Source of the DNA: Neostethus bicornis
Lineage: Eukaryota > Chordata > Actinopteri > Atheriniformes > Phallostethidae
Direction of reading: 5' to 3'
DNA length: 64,000 bases
Assembly: GCA_902685375.1 (NCBI GenBank)
Contig: CACRXE010000006.1
Span: 1,581,001 to 1,645,000 of the forward strand
The notes under the pieces are model-generated. The model was not told the origin of the DNA and ran no database searches. It saw only the letters and a list, made by a program, of their open reading frames with translations. Both the position numbers and the translations under genes were made by a program. Below, one piece after another: positions 10,093 through 19,212 of this stretch (position 1 is its first letter; each line of letters starts with the position of its first letter).

Positions 10093-10405
10093 GGCATCAG
10101 CAATAACTGGGACGTTGCATCGGTCTGTTGTCGTAAAGAAAGAGCTGAGCCAAAAAGTAAAGCTCTCAATTTACAAGTCGATCTACCTCGCTGGTGAGGT
10201 ATTTCGGGGACGTCACACTTGGAGGAGACCAAAATGCAGACCCCGAACCTGCTGGAGAGACAATGTCTCACTGCTGGCCGGGGAACGACTCGGGATCCTT
10301 CTGGGTGAGCTGGAGGATGCAGCTGGAGTGAGAGAAGCCTGGGCTTCCCGTCTGAGGCTGTTGCCCCTGTGACCCGGCCCTGGATAAGCGGAAGATGACG
10401 GAACA
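10093..10405 (+). mobile_element. RTE-like LINE 3' end with internal deletion
   Basis: GCATCAGCAATAACTGGGAC...TTACAAGTCGATCTAC (RT tail ...KLSIYKSIY) is joined directly to CTCGCTGGTGAGGTATTTCG (LARKVF region). This removes the minisatellite and about 200 bp of LINE on its right. The remaining tail runs to GGAAGATGACGGAAC. The same deletion joint is present at 36480, 39680, 43660 and 60705, so it arose once before the cassette multiplied. Confidence 0.75.
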
Positions 10406-10447
10406 AAAGAACAGTATCTGAGTTAGAAAAAAATAAAATAAAATTAG

Positions 10448-10520
10448 TGGCAAACGTGGGGGTTGAAACCACAACCTTGAGATTAAGAGTCTCATGCTCT
10501 ACAGACTGAGCAAGCCGGGT
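10448..10520 (-). pseudogene. tRNA-Lys-like (CTT), acceptor stem broken
   Basis: D arm, anticodon loop CTCTTAA (CTT) and T arm resemble tRNA-Lys. The 3' half of the acceptor reads GTTTGCC and no longer pairs with the 5' ACCCGGC. B box GGTTTCAACC is altered. It is probably inactive. Copy at 61060-61132. Confidence 0.6.
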
Positions 10521-10754
10521 AGCTGTTATTAAGGCGCCCCACTGCAGTACTCCAATTGCCCAGGACACTGTCCTGGCTTTCCCTGATTTCCCAACCTGGT
10601 AACCTGACCTGCTGTCTGCCTCTGACCCTGTCCTTTAGAATTACCCAATCTCTGCCTCATCTTCCAAAGATAAAGACCAGCCTCTGATAAAAGTCACCAA
10701 TCTGTGATCCACTCACTACCAGCCCACCATCTGGTGACTTATCCTTCTGTTGAT

Positions 10755-10955
10755 TCTCCAGCTGGATCACTACAGATCACAATGTCATCTGCAAACATCA
10801 TTGTCCATGGAGATTCCTGTCTAACCTGGTCTGTCAGCCTGTCCATCACCATAGCAACAGTCCCACCCCCACACTGAACTCCTCTGTCTCACCTACAGCA
10901 CACCTCACACTGTCTTACAGTCCTCATACATGTCCTTCACCGCTCTGACATTCAT
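10755..10955 (-). mobile_element. LINE reverse-transcriptase palm fragment
   Basis: On the minus strand, VKDMYEDCKTV leads, after a gap, to MDRLTDEVRQESPWTMMFADDIVICSDPAGG in pieces. The FADD box is the catalytic motif C of a reverse transcriptase of the RTE/BovB-like type. A stretch of codons between VG and MDRL is missing in every copy in the window. Each copy lies just upstream of a tRNA-Asp. Confidence 0.65.
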
Positions 10956-10963
10956 CAGGGCAT

Positions 10964-11035
10964 TCCTCGTTAGTATAGTGGTGAGTATCCCCGCCTGTCA
11001 CGCGGGAGACCGGGGTTCAATTCCCCGATGGGGAG
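10964..11035 (+). tRNA. tRNA-Asp (GTC)
   Basis: 72 nt matching vertebrate tRNA-Asp-GTC: TCCTCGTTAGTATAGTGGTG, anticodon loop CTGTCAC, T arm GGGGTTCAATTCCCC. One acceptor pair is a G-U (CGATGGGGAG). TTTT follows within about 10 nt. Predicted functional. Confidence 0.9.
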
Positions 11036-11430
11036 GTTACATTTTATCACCAGTCCAGCTGTAAACAGAGACATTTAGCTGGTATAGTTACTAGTTGGCT
11101 GCTAGATACTAGAAGCTGGTGAAAGTATGGTACATTGGGGTTTATCCTCTAATTCTATCTATTGTTCTCTACCAGACTGGCTTGGCTGCTTGATGTATCC
11201 ACATTGCCCTTGGCAGAAACCTGGCTTTCTATATCATTCACATTGTTCTCTAACATCAGTTCAGATTTATTATTTATTATCAGTTTATATTTATATTTTG
11301 AAGTATCATATTTTATTTAAATTTTGTTCTGTTTGTGAGTTTCATCATCATTTAATTAAAGTTTTACGTTCATAATATTTCTTTTTTTTTGTGTCTAAAA
11401 GTATCGATAACAGAATCGGTAAAGACCCAG
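11036..11430. other. Conserved cassette spacer
   Basis: No gene recognised. The same roughly 390 bp follows tRNA-Asp at 41933 and 45906 and, shorter, at 61648. In each case it leads into a 33-bp array. Confidence 0.6.
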
Positions 11431-13236
11431 ACTCACCATAGTCACCAATATCTACTTTTCCTACCCTCACCATGGTAACCAGGATCTACTTTTCCTACCC
11501 TCACCATGGTAACCAGGATCTACTTTTCCTACCCTCACCATGGTAACCAGGATCTACTTTTCCTACCCTCACCATGGTAACCAGGATCTACGTTCCCACC
11601 CTCACCATGGTAACCAGGATCTATGTTCCTACCCTCACCATGGTAACCGGGATCTACGTTTCTACCCTCACCATGGTAACCAGGATCTACGTTCCTACCC
11701 TCACCATGGTAACCAGGATCTACGTTCCTACCCTCACCATGGTAACCAGAATCTACGTTCCTACCCTCACCATGGTAACCAGCTGTGGTTACCAGAGCAG
11801 AGCCGAAAAGCACAGCTCTTGATTCACAAGTTGATCTACGTTCCTACCCTCACCATGGTAACCAGGATCTACGTTCCTACCCTCACCATGGTAACCAGGA
11901 TATACGTTCCTACCCTCACTATGGTAACCAGGATCTACGTTCCTACCCTCACCATGGTAAACAGGATCCACGTTCCTACCCTCACCATGGTAACCAGGAT
12001 CTATGTTCCTACAATCACCATGGTAACCAGGATCTATGTTCCTACCCTCACCATGGTAACCAGGATCTATGTTCCTACCCTCACCATGGTAACCAGGATC
12101 TACATTCCTATCCTCACTATGGTAACCAGGATCTACGTTCTTATCCTCACCATGGTAACCAGGATCTATGTTCCTACCCTCACCATAGTCACCAGTATCT
12201 ACTTTTCCTATCCTCACCATGGTAACCAGGATCTACGTTCCTACCCTCACCATAGTCACCAGTATCTACTTTTCCTATCCTCACCATGGTAACCAGGATC
12301 TACGTTCCCACCCTCACAATGGTAACCAGGATCTACGTTCCTACCCTCACCATGGTAACCAGGATCTACGTTCCTACCCTCACCATGGTAACCGGGATCT
12401 ACGTTTCTACCCTCACCATGGTAACCAGGATCTACGTTCCTACCCTCACCATGGTAACCAGGATCTACGTTCTTACCCTCACCATGGTAACCAGAATCTA
12501 TGTTCCTACCCTCACCATGGTAACCAGCTGTGGTTACCAGAGCAGAGCCGAAAAGCACAGCTCTTGATTCACAAGTTGATCTACGTTCCTACCCTCACCA
12601 TGGTAACCAGGATCTACGTTCCTACCCTCACCATGATAACCAGGATCTACGTTCCTACCCTCACCGTGGTAACCAGGATCTGCATTCCTACCCTCACCAT
12701 GGTAACCAGGATCTATGTTCCTACCCTCACCATGGTAACCAGGATCTACGTTCCTACCCTCACCATGATAACCAGGATCTGCATTCCTACCCTCACCATG
12801 GTAACCAGGATCTACGTTCCTACCCTCACCATGGTAACCAGGATCTATGTTCCTACCCTCACCATTGTAACCAGGATCTACGTTCCTACCCTCACTATGG
12901 TAACCAGGATCTACGTTCCTACCCTCACCATGGTAACCAGGATCTACGTTCCTACCCTCACCATGGTAACCAGGATCTATGTTCCTACCCTCACCATGGT
13001 AACCAGGATCTACGTTCCTACCCTCACCATGGTAACCAGGATCTATGTTCCTACCCTCACCATGGTAACCAGGATCTACGTTCCTACCATCACTATGGTA
13101 ACCAGGATCTACGTTCGTATCCTCACCATGGTAACCAGGATCTATGTTCCTACCCTCACCATGGTAACCAGGATCTACGTTCCTACCCTCACCGTGGTAA
13201 CCAGGATCTACGTTACTACCCTCACCATGGTAACCA
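11431..13236. repeat. 33-bp LINE-derived minisatellite, array 2
   Basis: About 53 units with two embedded LINE pieces (near 11783-11833 and 12528-12580: CAGAGCCGAAAAGCACAGCTC then GATTCACAAGTTGATC). The units between repeat as a higher-order block. Some units are 34 bp (CTACTTTTCC variant), which shifts the frame. Long ORFs here, including one of 343 codons, are products of the 11-codon period. Confidence 0.95.
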
Positions 13237-13562
13237 GTTGTGGGTGGTGACCGAAAGAATGAGATTGCGGAAACAAGCGGCTGAAATGAGCTTCCTCCGC
13301 AGTGTGGCTGGCCTCTCAGTCAGAGATCGGGTGAGCCGCTCTGCCGGGAGGAGCTCGGTCTTAAGCCGCTACTCCTCCTGGACGAGAGAAGCCAGATGGG
13401 GTGGTTCGGGCATCTGGTAAGGATGCCCCCCGAGCGCCTCGCGGGCATCCTGGGATCCTTTCAGGTGAGCTGGAGGATGCAGCCGGTGTGAGAGAGGCCT
13501 GGGCTGCCCGTTTGAGGCTGTTGCCCCCGCGACCCGACACCAGAACAAGCGGAAGATGACGG
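13237..13562 (+). mobile_element. RTE-like LINE 3' end
   Basis: Continues directly from array 2 with WVVTERMRLRKQAAEMSFLR and SVAGLSVRDRV. An internal deletion joins the GHLVRMPPERLAG region to the final GELEDAAGV region. It ends with GGAAGATGACGGAACAG. Confidence 0.75.
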
Positions 13563-13573
13563 AACAGAAATTA

Positions 13574-13695
13574 GGGTGGCACGGTGGTGCAGTGGTTGGC
13601 AAAGTAGCCTCACAGCAAGAAGCCTCGGGTTCAATTTCGAGGTGGGGGCAAGGCTTGAATCACTGGTTTTTCTGTGTGTAGTTTGCATGTTCTCA
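13574..13695 (+). mobile_element. DANA/Mermaid-type SINE, 5' part
   Basis: GGTGGCACGGTGGTGCAGTGG and GCCTCACAGCAAGAAGCC are the tRNA-derived head of a widespread fish SINE. TTTCTGTGTGTAGTTTGCATG and TTCTC, the start of its conserved body, follow. The B box is degraded (GGTTCAATTTC) and the 3' part is missing. It directly abuts the LINE tail. Confidence 0.7.
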
Positions 13696-13782
13696 GACAC
13701 AGTGTTTGTTTAAATCAAGCTGTGAAACATGTGAAGTTCAAGCAGCAGAAATCAAACTCATGACAGACATGATTTTACTGAT

Positions 13783-13788
13783 TTATTA
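13783..13788 (-). promoter_or_regulatory. Polyadenylation signal AATAAA
   Basis: AATAAA on the minus strand, lying just past the distal end of the 32-bp minisatellite and downstream of the stop codon at 14384. It is the natural candidate for the 3' end of the gene whose last exons are at 14384-14624. Confidence 0.45.
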
Positions 13789-13800
13789 AATATAAACAAA

Positions 13801-14399
13801 TGAGAAGATCTACACGGATCCATGATTTCTGATGAGAAGATCTACACGGATCCATGATTTCTGATGAGAAGATCTACACGGATCCATGATTTCTGATCAG
13901 AAGATCTACACGGATCCATGATTTCTGATGAGAAGATCTACACGGATCCATGATTTCTGATCAGAAGATCTACACGGATCCATGATTTCTGATCAGAAGA
14001 TCTACACGGATCCATGATTTCTGATGAGAAGATCTACACGGATCCATGATTTCTGATGAGAAGATCTACACGGATCCATGATTTCTGATGAGAAGATCTA
14101 CACATATCCATGATTTCTGATCAGAAGATCTACACGGATCCATGATTTCTGATGAGAAGATCTACACGGATCCATAATTTTTGATGAGAAGATCTACACG
14201 GATCCATGATTTCTGATCAGAAGATCTACACGGATCCATGATTTCTGATGGAAGATCTACACATATCCATGATTTCTGATCAGAAGATCTACACGGATCC
14301 ATGATTTCTGATGAGAAGATCTACACGGATCCATGATTTCTGATGGAAGATCTACACAGATCCATGATTTCTGATCAGAAGATCTACACGGATCCATGA
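13801..14399. repeat. 32-bp minisatellite in a 3' UTR
   Basis: Nearly 19 units built on AAGATCTACACGGATCCATG plus ATTTCTGATG or its CAG variant. The proximal end overlaps the last codons and stop of the adjacent minus-strand exon: each unit carries CATGGATCCGTGTAG on the minus strand. The array therefore appears to have grown from the gene's own terminal sequence. Confidence 0.95.
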
Positions 14400-14624
14400 A
14401 GATAAAAAGACAGAAACTTGGAGAAACACTCTGGTTTGTATCCAGTTAAACCAGCTGGAACCTGAAGAGAGAAAAAAACAATCAGTAAAACAACCAATAG
14501 GAAGCTGGTGGAGCTCATCACACACACACACACACATACACACACACACCTTTATTTGCTTCTTTTTGATCAACGGTCGAACTTTAGCGAAGTCGTAAAG
14601 TTCCACGTCTTCATCGAGCCACAT
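14384..14624 (-). CDS. Last two coding exons of an unidentified host gene
   Basis: Exon 14550-14624 (75 nt) lies between a strong acceptor (a run of 13 Ts, then CAG) and donor GT in a GTGTGT run. It encodes MWLDEDVELYDFAKVRPLI and then KKKQIK. The next exon begins at 14461 after TTTCTCTCTTCAG and continues in the same phase with VPAGLTGYKPECF...LHGSV and TAG at 14384-14386. The phase match, both splice sites and a later AATAAA support a real gene. Upstream exons are not found; the neighbouring DNA at higher coordinates is transposon-filled. Protein family not recognised. Confidence 0.5.
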
Positions 14625-14984
14625 CTGAAAAAAAAAAAAACACCAGGAATTAACTTAGAAACAGATTCAGGTTATTTAACCGAAACATCTTTCAGAGTAG
14701 AAAAGGTATGAGTGACACGCTGGTGTATCCGGGTGTTTGTGTTTACACCGACGGATGGAAGCAGGAAGAACAACAAAAACAATCCACCGTCTGAACACCA
14801 CTACCATCCACCACTTCCTGTTCTAAACCTATCACAATAAAAGAACTGGAAATAAAACTCATTATTTTCTTCCTTTATTGTGATTTTGTGTCTCGTAAAT
14901 AAAAACATAAACACACTCATTGAAAATTCTAGAAGAAATGAAGCAGTTTTTAAGTTAAAAGTAACGAAGCTGCTGATAAAGAAG

Positions 14985-15045
14985 GGCTGAAATGAGCTTC
15001 CCCTGCAGGATGGCAGGGCTCTCACTCAGAGATACAGTGCCTTAT
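14985..15045 (+). mobile_element. Short RTE-like LINE scrap
   Basis: GCTGAAATGAGCTTCCCCTG and GGGCTCTCACTCAGAGATA match the AEMSFLR...GLSLRD part of the LINE tail seen at 24760. No boundaries are visible. Confidence 0.6.
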
Positions 15046-15512
15046 CCATTTTGTAGAAACAACAGCTTATAACCTGACTTTTAACTCATCCATTGTTTTT
15101 AGAAATGGTTCATATGAAAGTTAAAACCCTCAAAATTATTTTGAAAATCTACAATAAATTCCATTAACTTAAGAAAGAGTTACTCCACAGGAATAACTTT
15201 TTTTTTTTTCAGCTAAATGCTTTATTATCTTGAAACTTGAAAACTTTTCTTTGAAACTTTTTTTATTTGGTACTCAGTCTCCTTTACATGACTATAAACA
15301 TTAACAAAACAAATCCTCATACTCAAATAATACAGGTGACCAAGAACAGGCTGAAGCAAAAAAACTAGATTTTACAACATAGGTTACCTTGAAACAAATT
15401 TACAGAAAAAAAAAGACACAAATCACAAAATTTAGTAACTTTCAACAATAAATTGTGAGACTTTCTTTTTAAAAATTTGAAACGAAACATTCTTTTATGT
15501 CTTTAGTTATGA
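15046..15512. other. No gene recognised
   Basis: AT-rich, with a T-run near 15200. No supportable feature. Confidence 0.4.
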
Positions 15513-15803
15513 TACACCGCAGCAGGCTGCCCTTCGACGGCGCCAATGGTGGGAGAAGCGGGGGTTAGGTGTCTACCAAGGACCCTAGATGGTGAATCAG
15601 CGTTAGAGCACTCGCCCGTGAACCGGAAGGTCGCAGGTTCGATTCCCGCTGAGACCACCAGCGTCTAGGGTTGTTGGAGAAGACACCTAACCCCCGCTTC
15701 TCCCACCATTGGTGCCGGTCAAAGGCAGCCTGCTGTGGTGTAAGGAGTGCAGCACACAAATTTCCCCGGTGAGGGATGAATAGAGTAATTCATTATTATT
15801 ATT
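15513..15803 (+). mobile_element. tRNA-derived SINE with inverted partial copy
   Basis: A plus-strand SINE (about 15591-15803) has a tRNA-like head, B box GGTTCGATTCCCGC, body GAGAAGACACCTAACCCCC and an ATTATTATT tail. Its body sequence is present in reverse complement at 15513-15590. The two body copies can pair over most of about 60 bases with the tRNA-like head in the loop. The same family is at 4655-4862. Confidence 0.75.
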
Positions 15804-15917
15804 CCATAAACAAGGTCCAACATAAGATAAACACCTTTGTCTGAACCCTTTTCTGGTTTGGGGTAAAATAAATTTACATAATCTCTGAAATCATAAACAG
15901 TTTGTTGAAGTTTAAAG
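15804..15917 (-). mobile_element. L2-like LINE, distal piece (left of hAT)
   Basis: On the minus strand KLQQTVYDFRDYVNLFYPK then PEKGSDKGV continues the C-terminus of the LINE read at 19213-19690. The reading frame is interrupted exactly at the hAT target site. Confidence 0.6.
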
Positions 15918-16086
15918 TAGGGATGGCCAGCTCGAGCGACACAAAAGTATCGCGAGAATTGCTCCGATTCCGTGTGTCGGAATGCCAAACATCGCGCGAC
16001 CCAAAATCCGAGCTACTGTCACGTGGAGCCAGGTGTCGAAGAGCTCGGAAAGTTTGAAGGGGCGGGTCGATCAATCAGTCAGAAGA

Positions 16087-16094
16087 TATAAAAG
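16087..16094 (+). promoter_or_regulatory. TATA box of the hAT element
   Basis: TATAAAAG about 170 bp inside the left end of the hAT element, in the position of a transposase promoter. This is a motif match only. Confidence 0.35.
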
Positions 16095-16532
16095 GGTTTC
16101 ATTCATTCAGAGAGACGTGGGTTTTTGCGAGGAGGAGATTTTCTAGCGATTTTGCGACATCACAGCTTTGGATTCTACAGGGATTTTATCACAGTAGGTA
16201 TTGTACACAATAAGATCACTTTGATCTTGTCAGATTTTTTTTTAAGTGTCACTTTAAACACACACATTCAACCAACACATAGTCACACACGCGCACACAG
16301 ATTTATTAGATTAGTTTTTAGGATTCACCAACAAAAATATAATGTGTTTGGAATTGAGAGGTTGAAAGAGTTTTTGGGTGAATAGTATGAGTGTGAAAGG
16401 TGAGTGTGTGTTTGTGTGTAAGTTGTAAATGGAGGGAGAACCAGTTCTGTTTTAATAGTCACAACCGGGAGCGTCATCTTCAGTGGAGAATGACAGTTTG
16501 TGGGACCTGCTGGACAGCCGGGTTGGTACGTA

Positions 16533-18149
16533 CAGGCATGTGAAAAAATTAGGACATCTTATGAAATCCTGTGTATTTTAAAATATATTTGGACATATGG
16601 GTAGTTAATGTCAATTTTAATTAAACTCAGGGATCCAAGTAATATAACTAAAAAATAAAAAAATAAGAAAAGCCTTTTTAAAACTTTCTGTAAAATGTAA
16701 TTAAAAAATAATTCAATTTCTGATGAGGAATAAATTAGGACACCCCTTATATTATCGCTCTTAAAATGTTGAAAATCCCAAACAGGTACATCACATCCGG
16801 TGCACATGATTAGTACATCGTTACCCAGCATTTGAATGGAGCCTTGCCCTATTTAAACCTCAGATTTAGTTTGGTGTGGCCCTGACAGTTGAGATGTTGA
16901 GGTGAGCGCCATGGTGAGGTCTAAAGAGCTTCCTGATGCCCTCAGAAAGAAGATTGTGGCCGCTTACGAGTCTGGTAAAGGATTTAAAAAGATTTCAAAA
17001 GAATTTAACATCAGCCATTCCACCATTCGCAAAATTATTTACAAGTGGTGGACATTTAAAACAACTGCCACCATGCCAAGATCTGGCCGTCCAGGCAAGT
17101 TTACCCCCAGAGCAGAACGCAAGATGGTCAAAGAGGTCCTGAAAAATCCTAAAGTGTCATCAAGGGAATTACAGCAGGTTCTGGCAACTGTCGATGTGAA
17201 AGTGCATGACTCTATGATCAGAAAGAGACTGCACAAGTGTGACTTGCATGGGAGGTGTGCAAGGAAGAAACCTTTGCTCTCTAAAAAAAACATCAAGGCC
17301 AGACTGAAGTTTGCCAGAGCGAACATAGACAAAGACCACGACTTCTGGAATAAGGTTCTTTGGACAGATGAGTCTAAAATTGAATTATTTGGACACCAGA
17401 ACAGAAGACACGTTTGGCGTAAACCAAATACAGCCTTCCAAGAAAAGAACCTCATACCAACTGTAAAGCATGGAGAGGGCAGTGTCATGGTTTGGGGTTG
17501 CTTTGCTGCAGCAGGAATTGGCCAGCTCACCATCATAGAATCTACCATGAATTCTACTGTCTATCAGAGGGTGCTTGAAGAAAATGTGAAACCATCTGTC
17601 AAAAAATTAAAGCTGAAGCGTAACTGGATACTGCAACAAGACAATGACCCAAAGCATACCAGCAAATCCACCAAGGACTGTCTAAAAAAGAAGTGGAGAG
17701 TCCTGAAATGGCCAAGTCAAAGCCCTGATCTTAATCCCATAGAAATGCTCTGGGGTGACTTGAAATGGGCTGTACATGCAAGACACCCCTCAAACATCTC
17801 ACAGCTTAAAGAATTCTGCATTGAGGAGTGGGCCAAACTTTCTCCTGATCGATGTCAGAGACTGGTAAAAGGCTACAAAAAGCGTCTCGTTGAAGTTATA
17901 TCAGCCAAAGGGGGCAACACTAGCTATTAGGGGTAGGGTGTCCTAACTTTTTCCTCCATTAAAATACATACTTTATTTTTTTTCTTTTTTTGAATTTGTC
18001 AAACAATGTTCATTTTTGTTGTTAAATTGCAATCAAATCACTTTCTTTTTGAAAAATACATATAAACATGACTGGATATTGGTATGTGAACCATTTCTAA
18101 ATAAAAAGCTGATTATTTAATGGGGTGTCCTAATTTTCTCACATGCCTG
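16533..18149 (+). mobile_element. Complete Tc1-like transposon
   Basis: 1617 bp starting CAGGCATGTGAAAAAATTAG and ending in its inverted counterpart CTCACATGCCTG, between TA dinucleotides (16531-16532, 18150-18151). Inner copies of AAATTAGGACACCCC at about 16732 and of GGGTGTCCTAACTTTTT at about 17936 make an IR/DR end layout with arms of about 215 bp. It carries one intact transposase gene and lies inside the hAT element. Its small end mismatches suggest a fairly recent insertion. Confidence 0.95.
16911..17930 (+). CDS. Tc1-family transposase, 339 aa
   Basis: Cut-and-paste transposase acting on its own terminal repeats. I start at ATG 16911 because its context GCGCCATGG is ideal; an upstream in-frame codon is GTG. 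The N-terminal paired-like helix-turn-helix spans about residues 1-110, with the hook GRPGKFTPR near 60-67. Catalytic residues are D153 (WTDES), D244 (QQDNDPKH) and E278 (SPDLNPIE). Length is that of the family (about 340). The gap between the second D and E is one residue shorter than the usual DD34E: a codon is missing near KKKW at about residues 259-262. No stop or frameshift is seen. Activity is uncertain. Confidence 0.93.
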   Translation: MVRSKELPDALRKKIVAAYESGKGFKKISKEFNISHSTIRKIIYKWWTFKTTATMPRSGRPGKFTPRAERKMVKEVLKNPKVSSRELQQVLATVDVKVHDSMIRKRLHKCDLHGRCARKKPLLSKKNIKARLKFARANIDKDHDFWNKVLWTDESKIELFGHQNRRHVWRKPNTAFQEKNLIPTVKHGEGSVMVWGCFAAAGIGQLTIIESTMNSTVYQRVLEENVKPSVKKLKLKRNWILQQDNDPKHTSKSTKDCLKKKWRVLKWPSQSPDLNPIEMLWGDLKWAVHARHPSNISQLKEFCIEEWAKLSPDRCQRLVKGYKKRLVEVISAKGGNTSY

Positions 18150-18228
18150 TATTTTCATCTGATCAACGATGTCCACATGTTACATGGTTTTACTAACTTT
18201 TATTTCCTTGGTGAAACCCAGAGAAGTC

Positions 18229-18496
18229 AGTGCGCGATGGCGAACGCCACCTTGGAGGTTCAGAGATGCCTATCGGAGCCCTACTTCTTCAGGGGAGAAG
18301 ACCCGCTCGCATTCTGGCCATCGAGGACAACCGTTTACCCAAACCTGCCCAAACTGGTGAAGCATTATGTCCACATGCCAGGACCCAGGTGCCTTGTGAG
18401 CGGGTCTTCAAAGCGGGAGAGGAAGTCAGTCTGAAGAGGAGCAGACCAAAGCCAACCACCGTGGAAAAGATTTTATTTTTTAATAAAAATCTATGA
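18229..18496 (+). pseudogene. hAT transposase C-terminal dimerisation domain, frameshifted
   Basis: Reads ANATLEVQRCLSEPYFFRG then EDPLAFW and YPNLPKLVKHYVHMPG, switching frame to RVFKAGEEVSLKRSRPKPTT and VEKILFFNKNL. This is the hATC domain of ZBED1-type transposases in the canonical order (LSEP, DPL-W, YPNL, ERVF, LKP..VE..LFLN-N). At least one frameshift is present. It belongs to the enclosing hAT element and has been separated from its upstream part by the Tc1. Confidence 0.8.
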
Positions 18497-19212
18497 CAAA
18501 AACATTTACAATTGTCCTGTTTGAGTTTTTTGCGCTGTTTTAGAGCCGCAGTGACTCTCTCACGTCTTCCCTAAATGTTGCTGCTTGTTTCACAGATTGT
18601 TGATTCTAATCTATTTCATTTATACAGTATTTCTCTTACCAAAACATTACAAAGTGCTTTAGATTAAAATATCGAAACAGACTTTTTCTATTCTTTGATT
18701 TGGAGAACATCCAACTGGACACAAATGAAAATATCACACTCTCTCCAAAAACTAAACTATTTTTATGAAATCTTCACTGCGCGCTCGCACAAAAACATCT
18801 CTGGTAAATTGTATCGGTGTGTTCATTTTCACTTCCGTAAGATTCTATCAGCCGGTCCCCTGGAGTTATTCAAATGACAAACAGTGGGTCAGTGTGTGTT
18901 TTATTGAACATTTAATTACATTGTTAGTAACAGAGGGAAATTTGATTGTTTAGGTAACTGTTGCTATGGCAACGGATAACGCAATCTCATTTCATGATAA
19001 AAAAAAAAAAAAAAACTAGAATTGCCCAACAACAACCCACATTTCATCTTCCAGTAAGACAGAATTTAAGGCGTAGATTTTCTTTATTTCTTGGGGTTTT
19101 TTTTTTCATCTACGCATGCGCAGCCTCCAGATGTGCCGACTCCTTGTGTCGACTTTTTGCAGTTGCTCGAAGTTGCTCGATGAGTCGCGAGGCGTCGGAT
19201 TTCCCATCCCTA

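Larger units (their letters stand above)
1..12693. repeat. Segmental duplication, copy A
   Basis: This stretch recurs in the same orientation from 51076 to the window end. Position 1 matches 51076, 2102 matches 52806, 9982 matches 60594 and 11127 matches 61739. Most short translations from the two copies differ at no more than one or two residues. Differences are mainly a tandem duplication near 592-1357 present only here, a deletion near 60436-60545 in copy B, loss of an AT-rich stretch near 61920 in copy B, and different minisatellite lengths. The left border is not visible because the window begins inside it. A recent true duplication is likely, but a haplotype or assembly artefact cannot be excluded from sequence alone. 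Confidence 0.95.
15918..19212 (+). mobile_element. Deleted hAT element carrying a Tc1 insertion
   Basis: Ends are TAGGGATGG and CCATCCCTA (9-bp perfect inverted repeat). They are flanked by the 8-bp target duplication GTTTAAAG at 15910-15917 and 19213-19220, as expected for hAT. Without the nested Tc1 the element is about 1.68 kb. It holds a TATA box, a scrap of transposase (SSVENDSLWDLLDSRV at about 16475-16525) and a frameshifted dimerisation domain at 18229-18496. The zinc-finger and catalytic parts are missing, so it cannot encode transposase. Confidence 0.88.

Noticed and set aside
15600..15665. tRNA gene
   Set aside because: B box is intact but the D arm is deleted and the sequence continues into a SINE body with ATT tail.
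16902..16910. Earlier start of the Tc1 transposase at GTG 16902
   Set aside because: A eukaryotic gene would use the ATG at 16911 with ideal context; numbering from there also places the catalytic Asp residues at the usual 153 and 244.
17039..17548. 169-codon minus-strand ORF inside the Tc1
   Set aside because: It is the antisense shadow of the transposase gene.
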